From assembly GCA_964034945.1 (NCBI GenBank), contig OZ035963.1, forward strand, positions 47,225,032 through 47,289,031: 64,000 bases of DNA, written 5' to 3'. Origin of the DNA: Chrysopilus asiliformis. Taxonomy: Eukaryota; Arthropoda; Insecta; Diptera; Rhagionidae. Position 1 is the first letter of the stretch. Every line of letters begins with the position of its first letter. Below the pieces are notes generated by a model. The model ran no database searches. It was not told where the DNA came from and saw only the letters and a list, made by a program, of their open reading frames with translations. Shown one piece after another: positions 34,239 through 44,834 of this stretch. Made by a program: the position numbers and the translations under genes.

Positions 34239-35372
34239 GTGTTCCACAAACACCCCACTAATGAAAATACATTTCAGAAAAATGTCCTAGAGGAAAGAAA
34301 CTGCGCCGCAGGCGTAAATGTTTGGGTTTCGACGCCAATTTTTAATTTAGATAATAATAACTCCAAAAATTTTTAAAACCTCCATATTTTGATATCTCCC
34401 TTTTGTCTTATATACTTGAATAGTGCAGATCATATGCGAATTAATTATTAAAAATATTGAGAAATAATACAAATTTTATTAAAAAATATCGAGTCTTAGA
34501 ACTATAACCCATTTAAGGCTGTTGGAATTTTTTATTACAATCGAACTTTTTCTGAAATTAAGTGTCTTTTTGAAAAAAAAATGTTAGACCATTTTAAAAA
34601 ACCATGTAAAAATATTTTGCAGCAATAAAAAAATTATAATACAGTTATATGTAGAAATAAAATAAAATTTCCTAAGGCACTCTAAATTTTAGTAGATAGA
34701 AAAGAAATTCAAAAAATCAAAATTTATAGTAACGAAACTTACAACAAAAACTTATCATCTGCCATCAGTCATGCATATGGCAAGAAGTCTTTCCATCAAA
34801 AAGTTTCTTCTTTTCCAACAATTCCTGTCTTAGATCTTTGCTCCTTAGTTTTTCTGTATTTTGTTGCGAATTTTGTTTATGTTTTAGTTTCTATAAAAAA
34901 AAAAGATACTTTTTATATCTACGAATGTGAGAGAGTCTACGAGTATTTGAGTACAATTATATATATTTCTTCGAACTTATTCTTATTCAGTTATGTCATA
35001 TCATTGTATGAACTCAGTCGCACCATATTTCATCTTTTAAACATTTCCATAATATTCCAAAAACCGAAAATACTTTGCATATATAAAATACAATGGAGTA
35101 TTTTCCTGCTGCCGGTTTCATACTTTTGTACGTTATGACATATGATATTCGGAATATCAAAAATTCCATTCACCCCAGACCTAAGCGACATAGGAACTAT
35201 TTGTACTTGGCTGGGCGTTTCAAACTTTCCGTTGAACATTCTCGGTGCCGATCATCATCTTCTAGCAAAATTTCAAATATTTCACATTCGGAAATAGTAT
35301 CTATAAAAATGTTGTATCTACTTGTATTTACGTGGTTTGTATTTGGTAGTGTAAAATATGGCCAACTACTTA
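34239..35372. other. AT-rich stretch without recognisable gene
   Basis: No supported feature; several open frames here are low-complexity or chance. Confidence 0.4.
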
Positions 35373-35374
35373 TA

Positions 35375-35865
35375 TAGGGTCTTTCAACAAGGACATGACA
35401 ATCTTGTATTTGAATAAAAACGCACCCTAAAACTTTTTTTATGATCTGGCAATGCTAAAACGTCAGTCAAGGTTTACATTTTTATCATGGTGAAGTTCAG
35501 AAGTTCGGTAATCGTATAATCTCGAGAAATGGTCCGGTCGAATGGCCACCTCACTCATGCGATTTGACGCCGTTGGATTTCTTTTTATGGGGTTATGTTA
35601 AGTCGTTGGTTTATGCCAAAAAGCCAAGAACGTTAGAGGAGCTCAGGAACAATATCGAACGCGATATGTGTGGAAGAGTGGTGGAAAATTGGCTCCAAGG
35701 AATCAATCAGTGCAAACGTGCTCGCGGTCGCCATATGAACGACATCGAATTTTATACTTAAATGTAACATGTCCACTACACCTGGAATAAATTTCAGCCC
35801 GATATCTCAATTATTCTGTGTTTTATTTAAATACAAAATTGTTATGTCCTTGTTGAAAGACCCGA
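35375..35865 (+). mobile_element. Mariner-type deletion derivative, copy 2
   Basis: It has the same termini as the 3488 copy (GGGTCTTTCAACAAGGACAT, right end completed by GA), with TA at 35373-35374 and 35866-35867. It is shorter and in opposite orientation to copy 1. Confidence 0.8.
35530..35761 (+). pseudogene. Mariner-superfamily transposase C-terminal fragment, copy 2
   Basis: The frame GPVEWPPHSCDLTPLDFFLW, VKSLVYAKKPRTLEELRNNI and GRVVENWLQGINQC ends at a stop at 35759-35761. Compared with copy 1 it lacks about seven residues (EIANVPV) in frame, between NNIER and DMCG. It keeps the block with the third catalytic D but not the rest of the enzyme. The two copies therefore share an old deletion of the N-terminal half and differ in a later small deletion. 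Confidence 0.8.
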
Positions 35866-36004
35866 TATAAAGGATTTTACAATGGTTTAAGCGTACTTTC
35901 TTTTAATGTTTTGTTACAAATCAGGACGACAGGTGTATAAAATACTAGAGGTTTCAACCCAGGTGAGAGGTACACACTCATTTTTACCCAAAAGTGCAAT
36001 GCAT

Positions 36005-36610
36005 AGGGAAATTTTCACGAAAAAGTTTTTTTTCAAAAAAGTTGTATGGAAGGTACATGCTGAGAAAAAAATAGTAAATCTAACTACTTTATAATGGGAA
36101 ATCAGGACTATCACTAAAATGTTAATTTTCATTACAAAATAGTTAATTTGAATTGAAAAAATAGTCAATTCAAATACAAAATAGTAAATTTTACTACTAA
36201 AAAGTTAAATTTCTTATAAAAATTGTCAATTTTGACTATTTTTGTAATTAAAATTAACTATTTTAGCAAAAGTCACGATTCCTTATTATAAAATAGTTAA
36301 ATTTACTATCTTTTCTCTAAGTGTATCCATTATAGATACTGTTACTTTTCCAAAAGCTGAGAGAAAACTAAGATTTTTGAAAAACTTATTTACAAAAAAT
36401 TTCAAGTCGTTAAATCAACGCGTTCTCGAGTTATTTCAGACACAACACTGATAGGCAGATGAACGGACGTCTTCATAATTTTGCCTGAAACAAATTTCGT
36501 ACTGATCAGATATTTTTTATATGCCCCGTGAGTCGATCTCCGTCATCCGTCAATACTTTCCGTCAATACACTCCGTCAATACTTTCCCTCTATTGAAGAA
36601 GAAAGTAAAA
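36005..36610 (+). mobile_element. Family DD repeat, copy 2, interrupted
   Basis: Homologous to 45060-45510: acttttccaaaag, tttcaagtcg/tc, 'ctcgagttatt', 'cagatgaacggac', cataattttgcctgaaac and ttcgtactgatcag. It is interrupted by family E copy 2 at 36056-36323. A CCGTCAATAC unit is repeated at its end (about 36547-36590). Confidence 0.6.
36056..36323. mobile_element. Family E fold-back MITE, copy 2, with TA duplication
   Basis: Ends CATGCTGAGAAAAAAATAGT and CACTTAGAGAAAAGATAGT are inverted. TA flanks it at 36054-36055 and 36324-36325. The uninterrupted DD copy at 45250 shows the empty site (gaggtactttt). The whole body is self-complementary in blocks. Confidence 0.7.
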
Positions 36611-36669
36611 ATACGAGTTGCTTATTTATTGGTCTGCTACGACATGTCCAAAAATCTTCATAATCGGAG

Positions 36670-36708
36670 AGTTCGAACCCGGAAAAGGAGGGTCTCCGGG
36701 TTCGAACT
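36670..36708. repeat. Perfect hairpin containing a B-box-like word
   Basis: AGTTCGAACCCGGA and TCCGGGTTCGAACT form a perfect 14-bp stem with an 11-nt loop. The right arm includes GGTTCGAACT, which resembles the pol III B box of tRNA genes. Confidence 0.75.
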
Positions 36709-37764
36709 GCTGGGTCAGTGCTTGTACAAGAAGAGGTCAAAAATGAGAGAATGAATTTTATTGTACACCCGCCACTTACTAAAGATTGATTTTTTTATTT
36801 ATTTTAAAACAGAATATAATCAACTGATACAGAATATTCACAATCGTACTGAACGGAAGACGTATATCCTTTTGGAAAGACTTTTTGCTTGTCTTGTTGT
36901 TCGTTTCTTGAGAACCAACTTTTCAAAGTTTGTTTCGAAGATTTCTTGTTTGTGAGTGAGCGATGCCTTCGGGCTAATGGAACTTATCGAGCAATATATG
37001 CAGAAAAAGGAGAAAATCAAAAGATAAAAAAAAAATTAGCTTAAGTTTAAATTGTTATATGGAAGATATTTTTCGGTGCACATGTGTATATATTTGATTT
37101 GTATTCATCTTGCTCTCAGAAATAAATAAATGAAAATAAAGAAATGTATATCAATTTCAGATTTCTTGAAGTTTTTCATTTTTGAACTTTTAATTTGTTG
37201 TTCCACGAAATCGTCTCATCAGCTCTATAATAACATCTTCAATTTCAGAAATATGAAATCATTTTAGATTTTTTCGTATTTAATTAACTGTAATACGATT
37301 TATTTCGTGTCCGTATTTTTAAAGAAACGGGCCCGAATTTAGTCATATGTAGCTATACGACTCAAGTTTATATCTATAAAAACGTTGATTGAGTGGACCA
37401 CCTGGAGCTAGAAATCTAAAATTTTCACACCATATTCCATCCATTACATAAACGGTTACTGAAGTGGGATTTTTCGCAATTGCACCCCTAGAGTGGGTAG
37501 GTGGTGGTGTTTTAAAACATTGATTTTTGCCTGCTCATTAAAAGGCTGAGAAATGTCACTTAGGGGTTTCATGAATCTGTTGTTTATAGGTTAATATTTC
37601 AAACGGAAGATCCTGTAATAAAAACAAAAATATATTTTTTCTAATTATTCCTCGAAAGAACTGGTATTTAGAGATCACTGATCTCAAAACTAGTATTAGA
37701 AATTCAATATTCGAAACAGAAGTCCTACAGATTATTTTTTTCAATTTTTATACTCTATATGATA
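36709..37764. other. AT-rich stretch without recognisable gene
   Basis: No supported feature. The final 20 bases (tttatactctatatgatata) are the start of a B-family repeat cut off by the next insertion. Confidence 0.45.
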
Positions 37765-37766
37765 TA

Positions 37767-38600
37767 CAGTGAGTGGAAAAAGTCACCGTACGGTCATGGT
37801 TTTTTGAATAAAATACTAAATATCTAAAACACTGTATTTGTTTTTAAAATTCTGATTACAGGATTTCGTTGCCTGGACAATTCTTTACAGATCTGTAAAA
37901 AAATAAATTTAAAAAATTATAATTTAGTACTCAAATTTATCACTTTAACTAAAAATATGCTGTTTAAGAGCGTAAAAAGTCACCGTACGGCTATTAAAAT
38001 AACCAATAAACATGGGCTGATTTACCGTTAGTATTTGGTTGGGTATCCATTAGATCGAATTACTGCTTGAAGTCGCCTGGGCATCGTTTTTACCAACTTC
38101 CGGGTCACTTCCGGGGTTATTTTTGCCCATTCTACTTGCAACACCACCTTAAGCGTTTTTTTGCTAGTAATAGTGTGGCTGCGGATTTTCCTGTCAAGCA
38201 GGTCCCATAGATCTTGGATGGGGTTTATATCAGGAGACTGGGCTGGCATTTTCAAATATTTGGGAGTGTTGTAGAGCAGCCAAAAGCGTGTATTTAGTGC
38301 TCTTTGCGTCGGGTTTTTATCCTTCATAAACACAAACGTGTCCGTTATTCCCATTTCTTCAGCGCTAGCGTGTAAATTTTGTTTAACTATGTCAATATAC
38401 ACATACGGGTCCATAACACCATCAATAAAATGCAGCCTACCCACCCCCCGCCGCGCTCATGCCGCCCCATACCCTGACTCCAGGCTTGAGATTTTCCTTT
38501 GGAAACTCCATATTCTTTTTACGGTACAAAATTGGCCTTTCTTCCGATTGGAAAATGTTAAATTTACTCTCGTCAGTAAATATTAGTCAGTAAATAGTAA
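37767..38600 (-). mobile_element. Tc1-type element, 5' truncated
   Basis: The 3' end is CAGTGAGTGGAAAAAGTCAC at 37767, preceded by TA (37765-37766), with the word aagtcaccgtacgg repeated inside near 37976. It is inserted in the palindrome of a B-family repeat. The other end was not found. Confidence 0.75.
38028..38588 (-). pseudogene. Tc1-family transposase pseudogene (catalytic E changed to Q)
   Basis: The upstream frame IFTDESKFNIFQSEERPILY continues through NLKPGVRVWGGMSAAG and contains the first catalytic D (TDES). A one-base frameshift in a G run near 38445 leads to GRLHFIDGVMDPYVYIDIVK and DTFVFMKDKNPTQRALNTRF. The final block, KMPAQSPDINPIQDLWDLLD, is followed by MPRRLQAVIRSNGYPTKY and the stop. 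The second D (MKD) and the Q of NPIQ are 34 residues apart, so this is a DD34E enzyme with E replaced by Q. The N-terminal paired-like domain is missing. Frameshift and lost catalytic residue make it inactive. Confidence 0.9.
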
Positions 38601-38689
38601 GTTTTTAAGTTATTTCGTTGTTTTTTTTTCGCGCAAGAAAATTTTTACCCCTTAACGGCGGGTATGCAAGCTATCCACACATATAATAA

Positions 38690-39011
38690 ATCTGTAATTC
38701 TGTCTGTCTGTCGAATTTTGTTTCGACATCACGTGAAAACGGCTCAACCGATTTCGACGAAACTTTGCACACACGTATAGTTACTGGCAGAATAAATGAT
38801 AGGCTAATTTTTATTGACCTCGCCCCTCTTCTTCGATACCCATCCCCTGATAACTTTTGAACCGTCCAACCGATTGGGGTGCGGCTTTCACTAATAGAGA
38901 AGTCTTTCCTCAAGGAAATTTTTCGCCCACTAATATCTACCCTCCCTCCTCTCAGTAAACCCCCTCGCCTGCTATCTTCTACAAAAATGAGAGATTTGGC
39001 AGCCCCTAGTT
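38690..39011 (+). mobile_element. Helitron-like fragment
   Basis: Begins around taataaatctgtaattctg with TCTGTCTG, then a 'ctcaaccgatttcgacgaaac' module and a second module matching the 24765 copy (ccccctcgcctgctatcttc). It ends CTAG (39008-39011) followed by T. No clear 3' hairpin, so the terminus is less certain. Confidence 0.45.
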
Positions 39012-39144
39012 CATTATAAACTAGTTAGGTTTATTATTTTTACACTGTGTAAAAATTTGGTTTTCTCTCAAAATATTCCACTTTAACCCGAAAATGCACG
39101 AGCTTTTTTTACCATATGTGCTTCTCAAGCACACCCGCTTTATT

Positions 39145-39868
39145 TTGAAAACGACTCGACTCATTTTGATGAGATTCTTAATCTTTAGGTTTTCGGAGAC
39201 GCGGAAGCAATTGAGCTAGGTTTCAAGTGTGCCAAAATTCATTTAGGACTTATAAAGTTAATGCTTTTTAAATTTTGATATTTTTGTTTTAAGGATCTAT
39301 AAGGATAGCACGAATATCCTATATCAATATTTCTTTTTGAAATTTTAAATTAAATATTTGCGCATCAGGCCTTATGCCATAAGACCGAAAAAGGTCGCAG
39401 AGTCAGTTTTTGCCACAAAAAATGGAAAACAGGATGTTCGTGTTATACTTATGGGTCCTTTGGATCCAATAAGCGAAATCTCAACATAGCATTTGAAAAT
39501 AGCAAATCCCAAGACTTACGAGAGTGATTATCTTGAGAATAAATGCAAAGAGGACAGTTTTTTCATCCTTAAAATATCCTTAAGATTCGAATTTTGAGAT
39601 TTTAACATATATTCGTGATCAATGGCCCCTACAATCCGCTAATGGGAGTTTTCTGTAAAAAAAATTGGAAAAGGGATATTAGCGTAATCCTTACAGGTTA
39701 GGACCCAAATACCGAAACTTGAACATCAGATTTGAAGAAAATGGGAAAAAGTATATTCGGCGGCTAAATAGATTTTGACACAATTAAAACCTAGGTCAAT
39801 CGCTTCTGCATCCCCGAAAACCTAGAGATTATAAATTTCATCAAAATCGGTCCAGTCGTTTTCTAAAT
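39145..39868. repeat. Imperfect ~95-bp inverted repeat around 39145 and 39773
   Basis: attttgatgagattcttaat...ctttaggttttcggagacgc at the left is mirrored at the right (cccgaaaacctagagattat...atttcatcaaaatcgg). The interior has 'gataatcc/ttacaggtta' modules like those inside the Helitron-like copy at 53110. It is probably two facing fragments of one repeat family. Confidence 0.55.
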
Positions 39869-39937
39869 ATATAGGGTGTGCCTCATAGGTCGTAATTTTT
39901 TGCGGTTCTTCAGAATAGAAACAGCAAAACATTAATA

Positions 39938-40381
39938 GGGCAATTCACTCTTGGTCGTAGATAGTAAAATCGTAGATTGTAATGTAAATCTATAATGGAA
40001 AAGTACAACAAAGCGTGAGCAGCGCTTTACTAGAGGTTGTGGGTTTTGTCGTAAATTTTTGACTCTTTTATTTATTTTCTTTACCTAAATTGTTTAAAGC
40101 ATTTTTTAACTCTTAATTTATACTAAATCATATAAATACTTTAATTTACTTGCTTTTCCAATGTCCATTTTAGAGTTGGCACCAAGTTGACATGTGACAA
40201 AACATGTCTTAACCTCACTTTATTAGAAGTACGACAAAAACTACGATTTTACCATACCTTCGGGTGTGGTAGATTGTAGTTTTCGTCGTAAAAAAATTTG
40301 TATGGAGAACTGTCAAAAAACTACGATTTTATTTACGATTCTACGAGTTCACAATCAACTACCATAAATAGTGAATAGCCC
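39938..40381. mobile_element. MITE with GGGCWATTCAC ends (444 bp)
   Basis: Left GGGCAATTCACTCTTGGTCG faces the right end, whose reverse complement is GGGCTATTCACTATTTATGG. TAATA is present on both sides (39933-39937 and 40382-40386). Internal words 'actacgatttta' occur in both orientations. The first bases resemble the termini of the 435-880 MITE. Confidence 0.65.
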
Positions 40382-40386
40382 TAATA

Positions 40387-41194
40387 TATCTAAGAAGATA
40401 TCGTATTTGAAAACAAAATGTGCCTCTGAAGCATACATTGTCCTTTTAGGGTTAATCTTGAAAAACAGAATAATTTATTTGCAAAATACAAAAATAAAAT
40501 GCCATAAAATTGCACAGGACGGGGGCGATTATTGTAACTTTCCTAATGTTTTTAAAATCATTAGATCAGAATTTTTAATAGCATAATTTCATTAAAGAAA
40601 AAAAAAATCGGAATATGTGGTTTGTTTTCATACATACAATGTTCATATTAACTTGTCAAAAATTTTAATTTAACAAATCGCATTTTCTATATGCAATCAA
40701 GAACTTTACGCTCGTTTCACTATTTTTTAATGATTTTATGAAACTTTCCTGTATTTGTATTAGTTATTAAACACTTTATGCTATTGCTTTTCGTATTATT
40801 AATTTCAATATGTAAAAGTTCTTTTCTATATCAACAAGTTAGAAATTAATTTCAGTGCAAATAACATATATTTATGATGAATGAATTATTCAAAAGAGGG
40901 GAAGGGTAGGCAACAAATTCGACAATTTACTCGACATTCATGCAAGTAATTTGAAATGAAATTTTGTTCAAACAAAAGAAAGTTTTTAAAGTTAATATAC
41001 TCTTATAATTCGTAGAGGTATTTAGACAATGAACGCACACTCATAATTTGTGAAATTTCTTATATTGAAGATAAACTTTAAAGAATATTTACTGTGTGTA
41101 TATAAATATATATATAGCAAAAATTTGTAAGAGTGACTTCTAACAGGGGAAGTTACCAGCCGCATGTCCCATAGTAGTCGTGTAATACAGTTTG
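40387..41194. other. AT-rich stretch without recognisable gene
   Basis: No supported feature. Confidence 0.4.
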
Positions 41195-41335
41195 ATTTAT
41201 AAAAATTGGCTCCAATTGGATTTTGATATAAGGGAAAGTTATGTAGAATCACATTTTAAATAATTTAAAAAAAATTGACCGTTTTCGAGAAAATTGAAAA
41301 AAAAGTTAGCATGCGGAGGGGGAGAGGTCAAAAGT
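41195..41335 (-). mobile_element. A/B-family fragment
   Basis: ctccaattggattttgatat, 'agttatgtagaatcacat' and 'gaccgttttcgagaaaattg' match the internal module of the A/B repeat families. Boundaries approximate. Confidence 0.5.
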
Positions 41336-42713
41336 GGATATATTCTATTTGTTTTTAGACGTGATTTAACTTTCAATAAATTTTAAAGTTATTTTACATT
41401 TGTTTCTAGAGTTTTGACGGCTTTTCAATACAGAACCTAATTTTTAATACAATCAGCTTTAATGATAAGACGGTAACATCTTACCGAAAGGTGGCTTGCG
41501 CTGTACTTTTAAAAAGGTTGTAAAATAATGGTTTCTGTTGTAATTTTTTGGGGCGGCGCCGCCGTTGTTTTCTTACACTAAGTGTAGAAGGTAAATTAAA
41601 CAAAATTACCCCTCAGTGCAGGAAGAATAAAAAAACCCAGTTCTATCATTTTGGGGAAGTACGGTCTGGTAGTACCAGTCTCGGGGGGAGAGAGTGTTCG
41701 ATTCGGGGGAGTCGAGGCATTTCTTTCTAGACGGGCGTCGAGACTAGTTCGGCTTTAGTGTACGGATAGTCGTGATCCTGGTTTTCTTTTCAAACCTCCC
41801 TTTATAAGTAAATTCAAGGTATTTAAACCCGTGTTTTTTTGTTGGAAGACCCCTTGTTTTTTTGTTTTGTCTTGCACTGCTTTTTTGTTGGAAGATAATT
41901 TTCTAACCAAAATTTATTCTTTAACCTCAATATAACTCAATTTAAAATAATAGTTTTCAATCTTATTTGGTTTATCCATTGCCTAATAAGATTAAATAAA
42001 TTGATTCGAATCAATAATCCGGTTGTAATATTCTCACGTATATATCAACACTAATGATTCTCATAAAAAATAAAGCAATAACGAATAAATTGAATTTTCT
42101 TCACAGAAAAATTTCCTTTATATGAAAATGGATACAAGGGAATGACCCAGCGGTTGCTAAAAGTTGGTAGTATCCAGAATATTAGAAAAAAAAACACATA
42201 CACAAACAGAAACAGCAGCCCATTTATCTGATAGCCCTTGTTGAATACAAAATTTCCTTTATCTGCAAATAATAATATTTTCTTCTCCTGTATTTCGATG
42301 TTCTCCCGAGAAATAAGATTTAGATTTTTTTTCTGTGTTCCTAGTCTGAGAAGGAGTTTTTTTTCTGATAGTAACCCCCTTGTAATATCCAATATATCCC
42401 CATATGTCTTTATTACTTCTCTAAAGAGTGCCAGAATGCGTTGCGCTGCCATAATCCTTATTGTTCACCATACTATAGGGATTCACATGACGTAAATATA
42501 TCAATCGGACAATTGGGCCATAACTCAAATGATCAATCATCAATCATCTTCTCAGAACTATTATGGAAGCAATGGATTTTTCTCTAAAAATACGAATTAC
42601 CTCCTGTATGTTTTATATCATACAATCTGAAATTAAATTGTTTAGTTTAGGTAGGGATTGAATATACAAGTATGTATGTGATGTGAAAAAAATTCTATAT
42701 TCTAAAAACTAGC
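41336..42713. other. Stretch with one unrecognised ORF
   Basis: Apart from the frame at 42051-42452, no supported feature. A GC-richer patch (41550-41760) has no recognised content. Confidence 0.4.
42051..42452 (-). CDS. Unrecognised 133-codon ORF
   Basis: ATG at 42452 opens MAAQRILALFREVIKTYGDI, then LDITRGLLSEKKLLLRLGTQ. The first 60 residues look like a soluble helical protein. The rest becomes hydrophobic (GLLFLFVYVFFFLIFWILP, one possible membrane segment) and lysine-rich and may be chance extension. No family recognised, no splice sites judged convincing. It may be a real first exon or chance. Confidence 0.25.
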   Translation of the reverse strand: MAAQRILALFREVIKTYGDILDITRGLLSEKKLLLRLGTQKKNLNLISRENIEIQEKKILLFADKGNFVFNKGYQINGLLFLFVYVFFFLIFWILPTFSNRWVIPLYPFSYKGNFSVKKIQFIRYCFIFYENH

Positions 42714-43512
42714 AAAAACCAGTACAGCGATTTTTGTGCAAAAGGTGATAATTTTTCCGTGATCTTTCCCGTGATAAATGAAATGGGAAGTTTTTCAAAT
42801 TTCAATTCAGAAAGTCACAAGACTGGGAAATTTTATCTCGAAAACAAAAAAAAATTGGTTTTGGGAACCCGGTTGCCCTGTAGTTTTTTGTGGTGGCCCT
42901 TTTCTGTTGACTTCCCTTGTTATCTCTTCCCAAACACGCTGTTTGTTAGCTTTTCCATTGGGGGTTAGACGGCGGTGCAAAACAGAGAAGTGCTTCTCCA
43001 CTAAATTTATGAGAAGCAGCCGTTGTTCCGCCGTTGGCCTAGCAACCTAAACATTAACAATTTTAACATTAATTTGTGACATTTTTTCGCGAATCAATCA
43101 ACACACAAAAATTGAAATTCATTGAATTTAATTCAAGTTCACATTCAATTTATTGCGGCTTATATTTACACAAATTGGTTTTTTTACAGATGAAGTTTTG
43201 ATTTTATTTTATAACGATGGAAGAGACACATCTAATATGACAGGAATTCGCGTATTACAAATTTCAACACACAAAACAAAACTCAGCCACCCTCGAAAAA
43301 TCTCGGTGCGTCAGTGACAGTTCAAAGTGAAGCGCACAGCTAGTGTGACCATATACAAATTTCGAGGGAAATTTCCAGTCGACTTTCCAATAAAATATCA
43401 CTAATACAGGTGCATGCAAACAAGCATACATTGACAGGAATTTGTATCTTTATTGTTATCACAGCTTTTATCACTTATCACCTTTTGCACAAAAATCGCT
43501 GTACAGGTTTTT
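42714..43512 (-). mobile_element. DNA transposon (799 bp) carrying a Myb/SANT-like relic
   Basis: The ends share GTACAGCGATTTTTGTGCAA continuing AAGGTGATAA in inverted orientation (42721 onward and up to 43507), about 35 bp. The minus strand contains a DNA-binding-domain relic. Target duplication not resolved. Confidence 0.7.
42850..43016 (-). pseudogene. Myb/SANT-like (zeste-type) domain fragment
   Basis: The minus-strand frame reads LLLINLVEKHFSVLHRRLTP, then NGKANKQRVWEEITREVNRK and GPPQKT. The pattern 'VEKH....NGKANKQRVWEEIT.EVN..GPP.KT' is that of the Myb/SANT-like DNA-binding domain 5 found in zeste-type proteins and in accessory proteins of insect DNA transposons. The third helix (normally EWKK.W.D.K) is disrupted and no start codon is present in frame. 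It lies inside inverted termini, so it is a transposon-borne gene relic. Confidence 0.65.
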
Positions 43513-43574
43513 TAATTGTAACGAAGGAAACTATCATTGTAATGTTTCTTAAAAATGTGTTATGAATCAGAAAG

Positions 43575-43680
43575 TTTTCATATTCTATATGATACATCAT
43601 ATAGAGTATGTCAGATTTAGTATACCGTTTTAACGGATTGAACCAATTGTCGGACACAAAAATGAACCACACACTCTAAC
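43575..43680 (+). mobile_element. B-family fragment
   Basis: tctatatgatacatcatata, 'agatttagtataccgtttt' and the gaaccaattgtcggacacaa block, cut off before the (GTCY)n tract. Confidence 0.65.
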
Positions 43681-43880
43681 CTAGATTTTACTGGGAACCC
43701 AGTAAAAAGGCAACCACTATGAGTAGATTTTACTGTAAATAAAATTTACTATTCCTCCCAGTAAATATTGGATTATATTCCCAGTAAAATTCTCATCCTG
43801 GAAAACTGGGAAAAACTGGGATAACAGTAATTTTTACTGGGAATCCTAGTAAAATTTACTGGGATTACAGTAAAATCTTA
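43681..43880. repeat. Fold-back cluster of TTTACTGGGA words
   Basis: The words TTTTACTGGGA and TCCCAGTAAAA alternate about ten times over 190 bp. It resembles the design of family E and is probably a small fold-back MITE. Confidence 0.55.
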
Positions 43881-43970
43881 AAAGCCTCTCAGATGCTTTT
43901 TGAAATTTTCATGGCATTTGAATGGTTTTGGTAATCTTTTTTTTTATTCTCAAGCCTAATTATACCCCTA

Positions 43971-44372
43971 TGGTGAAGCCAAAGGGTATATTAACTTTGC
44001 CTTACCGTTTGTAACGCCAAGTGTTACATATTTAGTTTCTCATCATTATGTTGCCATCCCTCCAACACAGAAGGGAACGGAGGAACACACCGTTCGCTTC
44101 ACAAGATCCGCTCATCACACACAAGAATGAATTATACCAGTGTGTTTAGAACAATTAAAAAAATGAATTTTGCATGTCTGTCCGTCTGTGGCGCGGATTG
44201 CGGGCGCACGGATTGAGCTAGAGACTTGGAATTTTGCTCAGATTCGTTTTTCGTAAGATGCGAGGCTAAGTTCGTTAATGGGCAAGAATGGACCATTAGG
44301 TTAAATATCTCAAAAACGGTAAATTTTATCAAAAAAATGGAAGAATCAAAGTTATTTAGGATATGATTCTAC
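43971..44372 (+). mobile_element. A-family repeat, copy 3, truncated
   Basis: tatacccctatggtgaagcc to 'ggatatgattctacat', with the GGCGCGGATTGCGGGCG block. About 84 bp (44022-44105) absent from other copies interrupts it after 'aacgccaag'. Confidence 0.7.
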
Positions 44373-44405
44373 ATGAGAAGCCAATTGAGAAATGGATTTT
44401 TCTTC

Positions 44406-44834
44406 GGAATTTCTCGGCTTATAAGGTCTGCAAAAACAACAAAATTATATTATTTTTGCGGATGTTTTCACATCCAAATTTCCCCCCAACAGGTCGGGCA
44501 TGTCTGCCCTGAAACCCATCAGGAGCCTGTTTCTGGTATGGAAAGCTGGCTCACCGTCATCAGAGCCTGCTTTGCCAGCTTCCACGCAGGCTTACAGGAT
44601 TTTGGTGGAGTAAAACTCGATTTGAGTATTTATACTCCGATGCCACAAACCTTGTGCGAATTATAAGGTTTAAGGCAACATAGCTCCATCAAGCCAGAGC
44701 GAATAAACTATTTAGTGTTTTAACCATTGAGGGCAGACATGCCCGACCTGTTGGGGGGAAATTTGGATGTGAAAACATCCGCAAAAATAATATAATTTTG
44801 TTGTTTTTGCAGACCTTATAAGCCGAGAAATTCC
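44406..44834. mobile_element. Family C copy 1: perfect 105-bp inverted repeat
   Basis: Arms 44406-44510 and 44730-44834 are exact reverse complements over 105 bp (outer end GGAATTTCTCGGCTTATAAG), with a 219-bp spacer. The left arm and spacer match 56341 onward, and the reverse complement matches 48260-48460. The spacer has an open frame partly conserved in the 48064 copy (SWLTVIRACF.SF.AGLQD), but no known domain. Confidence 0.85.

Noticed and set aside
41548..41730. GC-richer patch considered as an exon
   Set aside because: Frame starts at a non-ATG codon and no protein-like pattern continues across splice sites.
44373..44666. 97-codon frame in family C copy 1, partly shared with the 48064 copy
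   Set aside because: Frame is broken by an extra base in copy 2 and has no recognised domain; similarity is explained by repeat homology.
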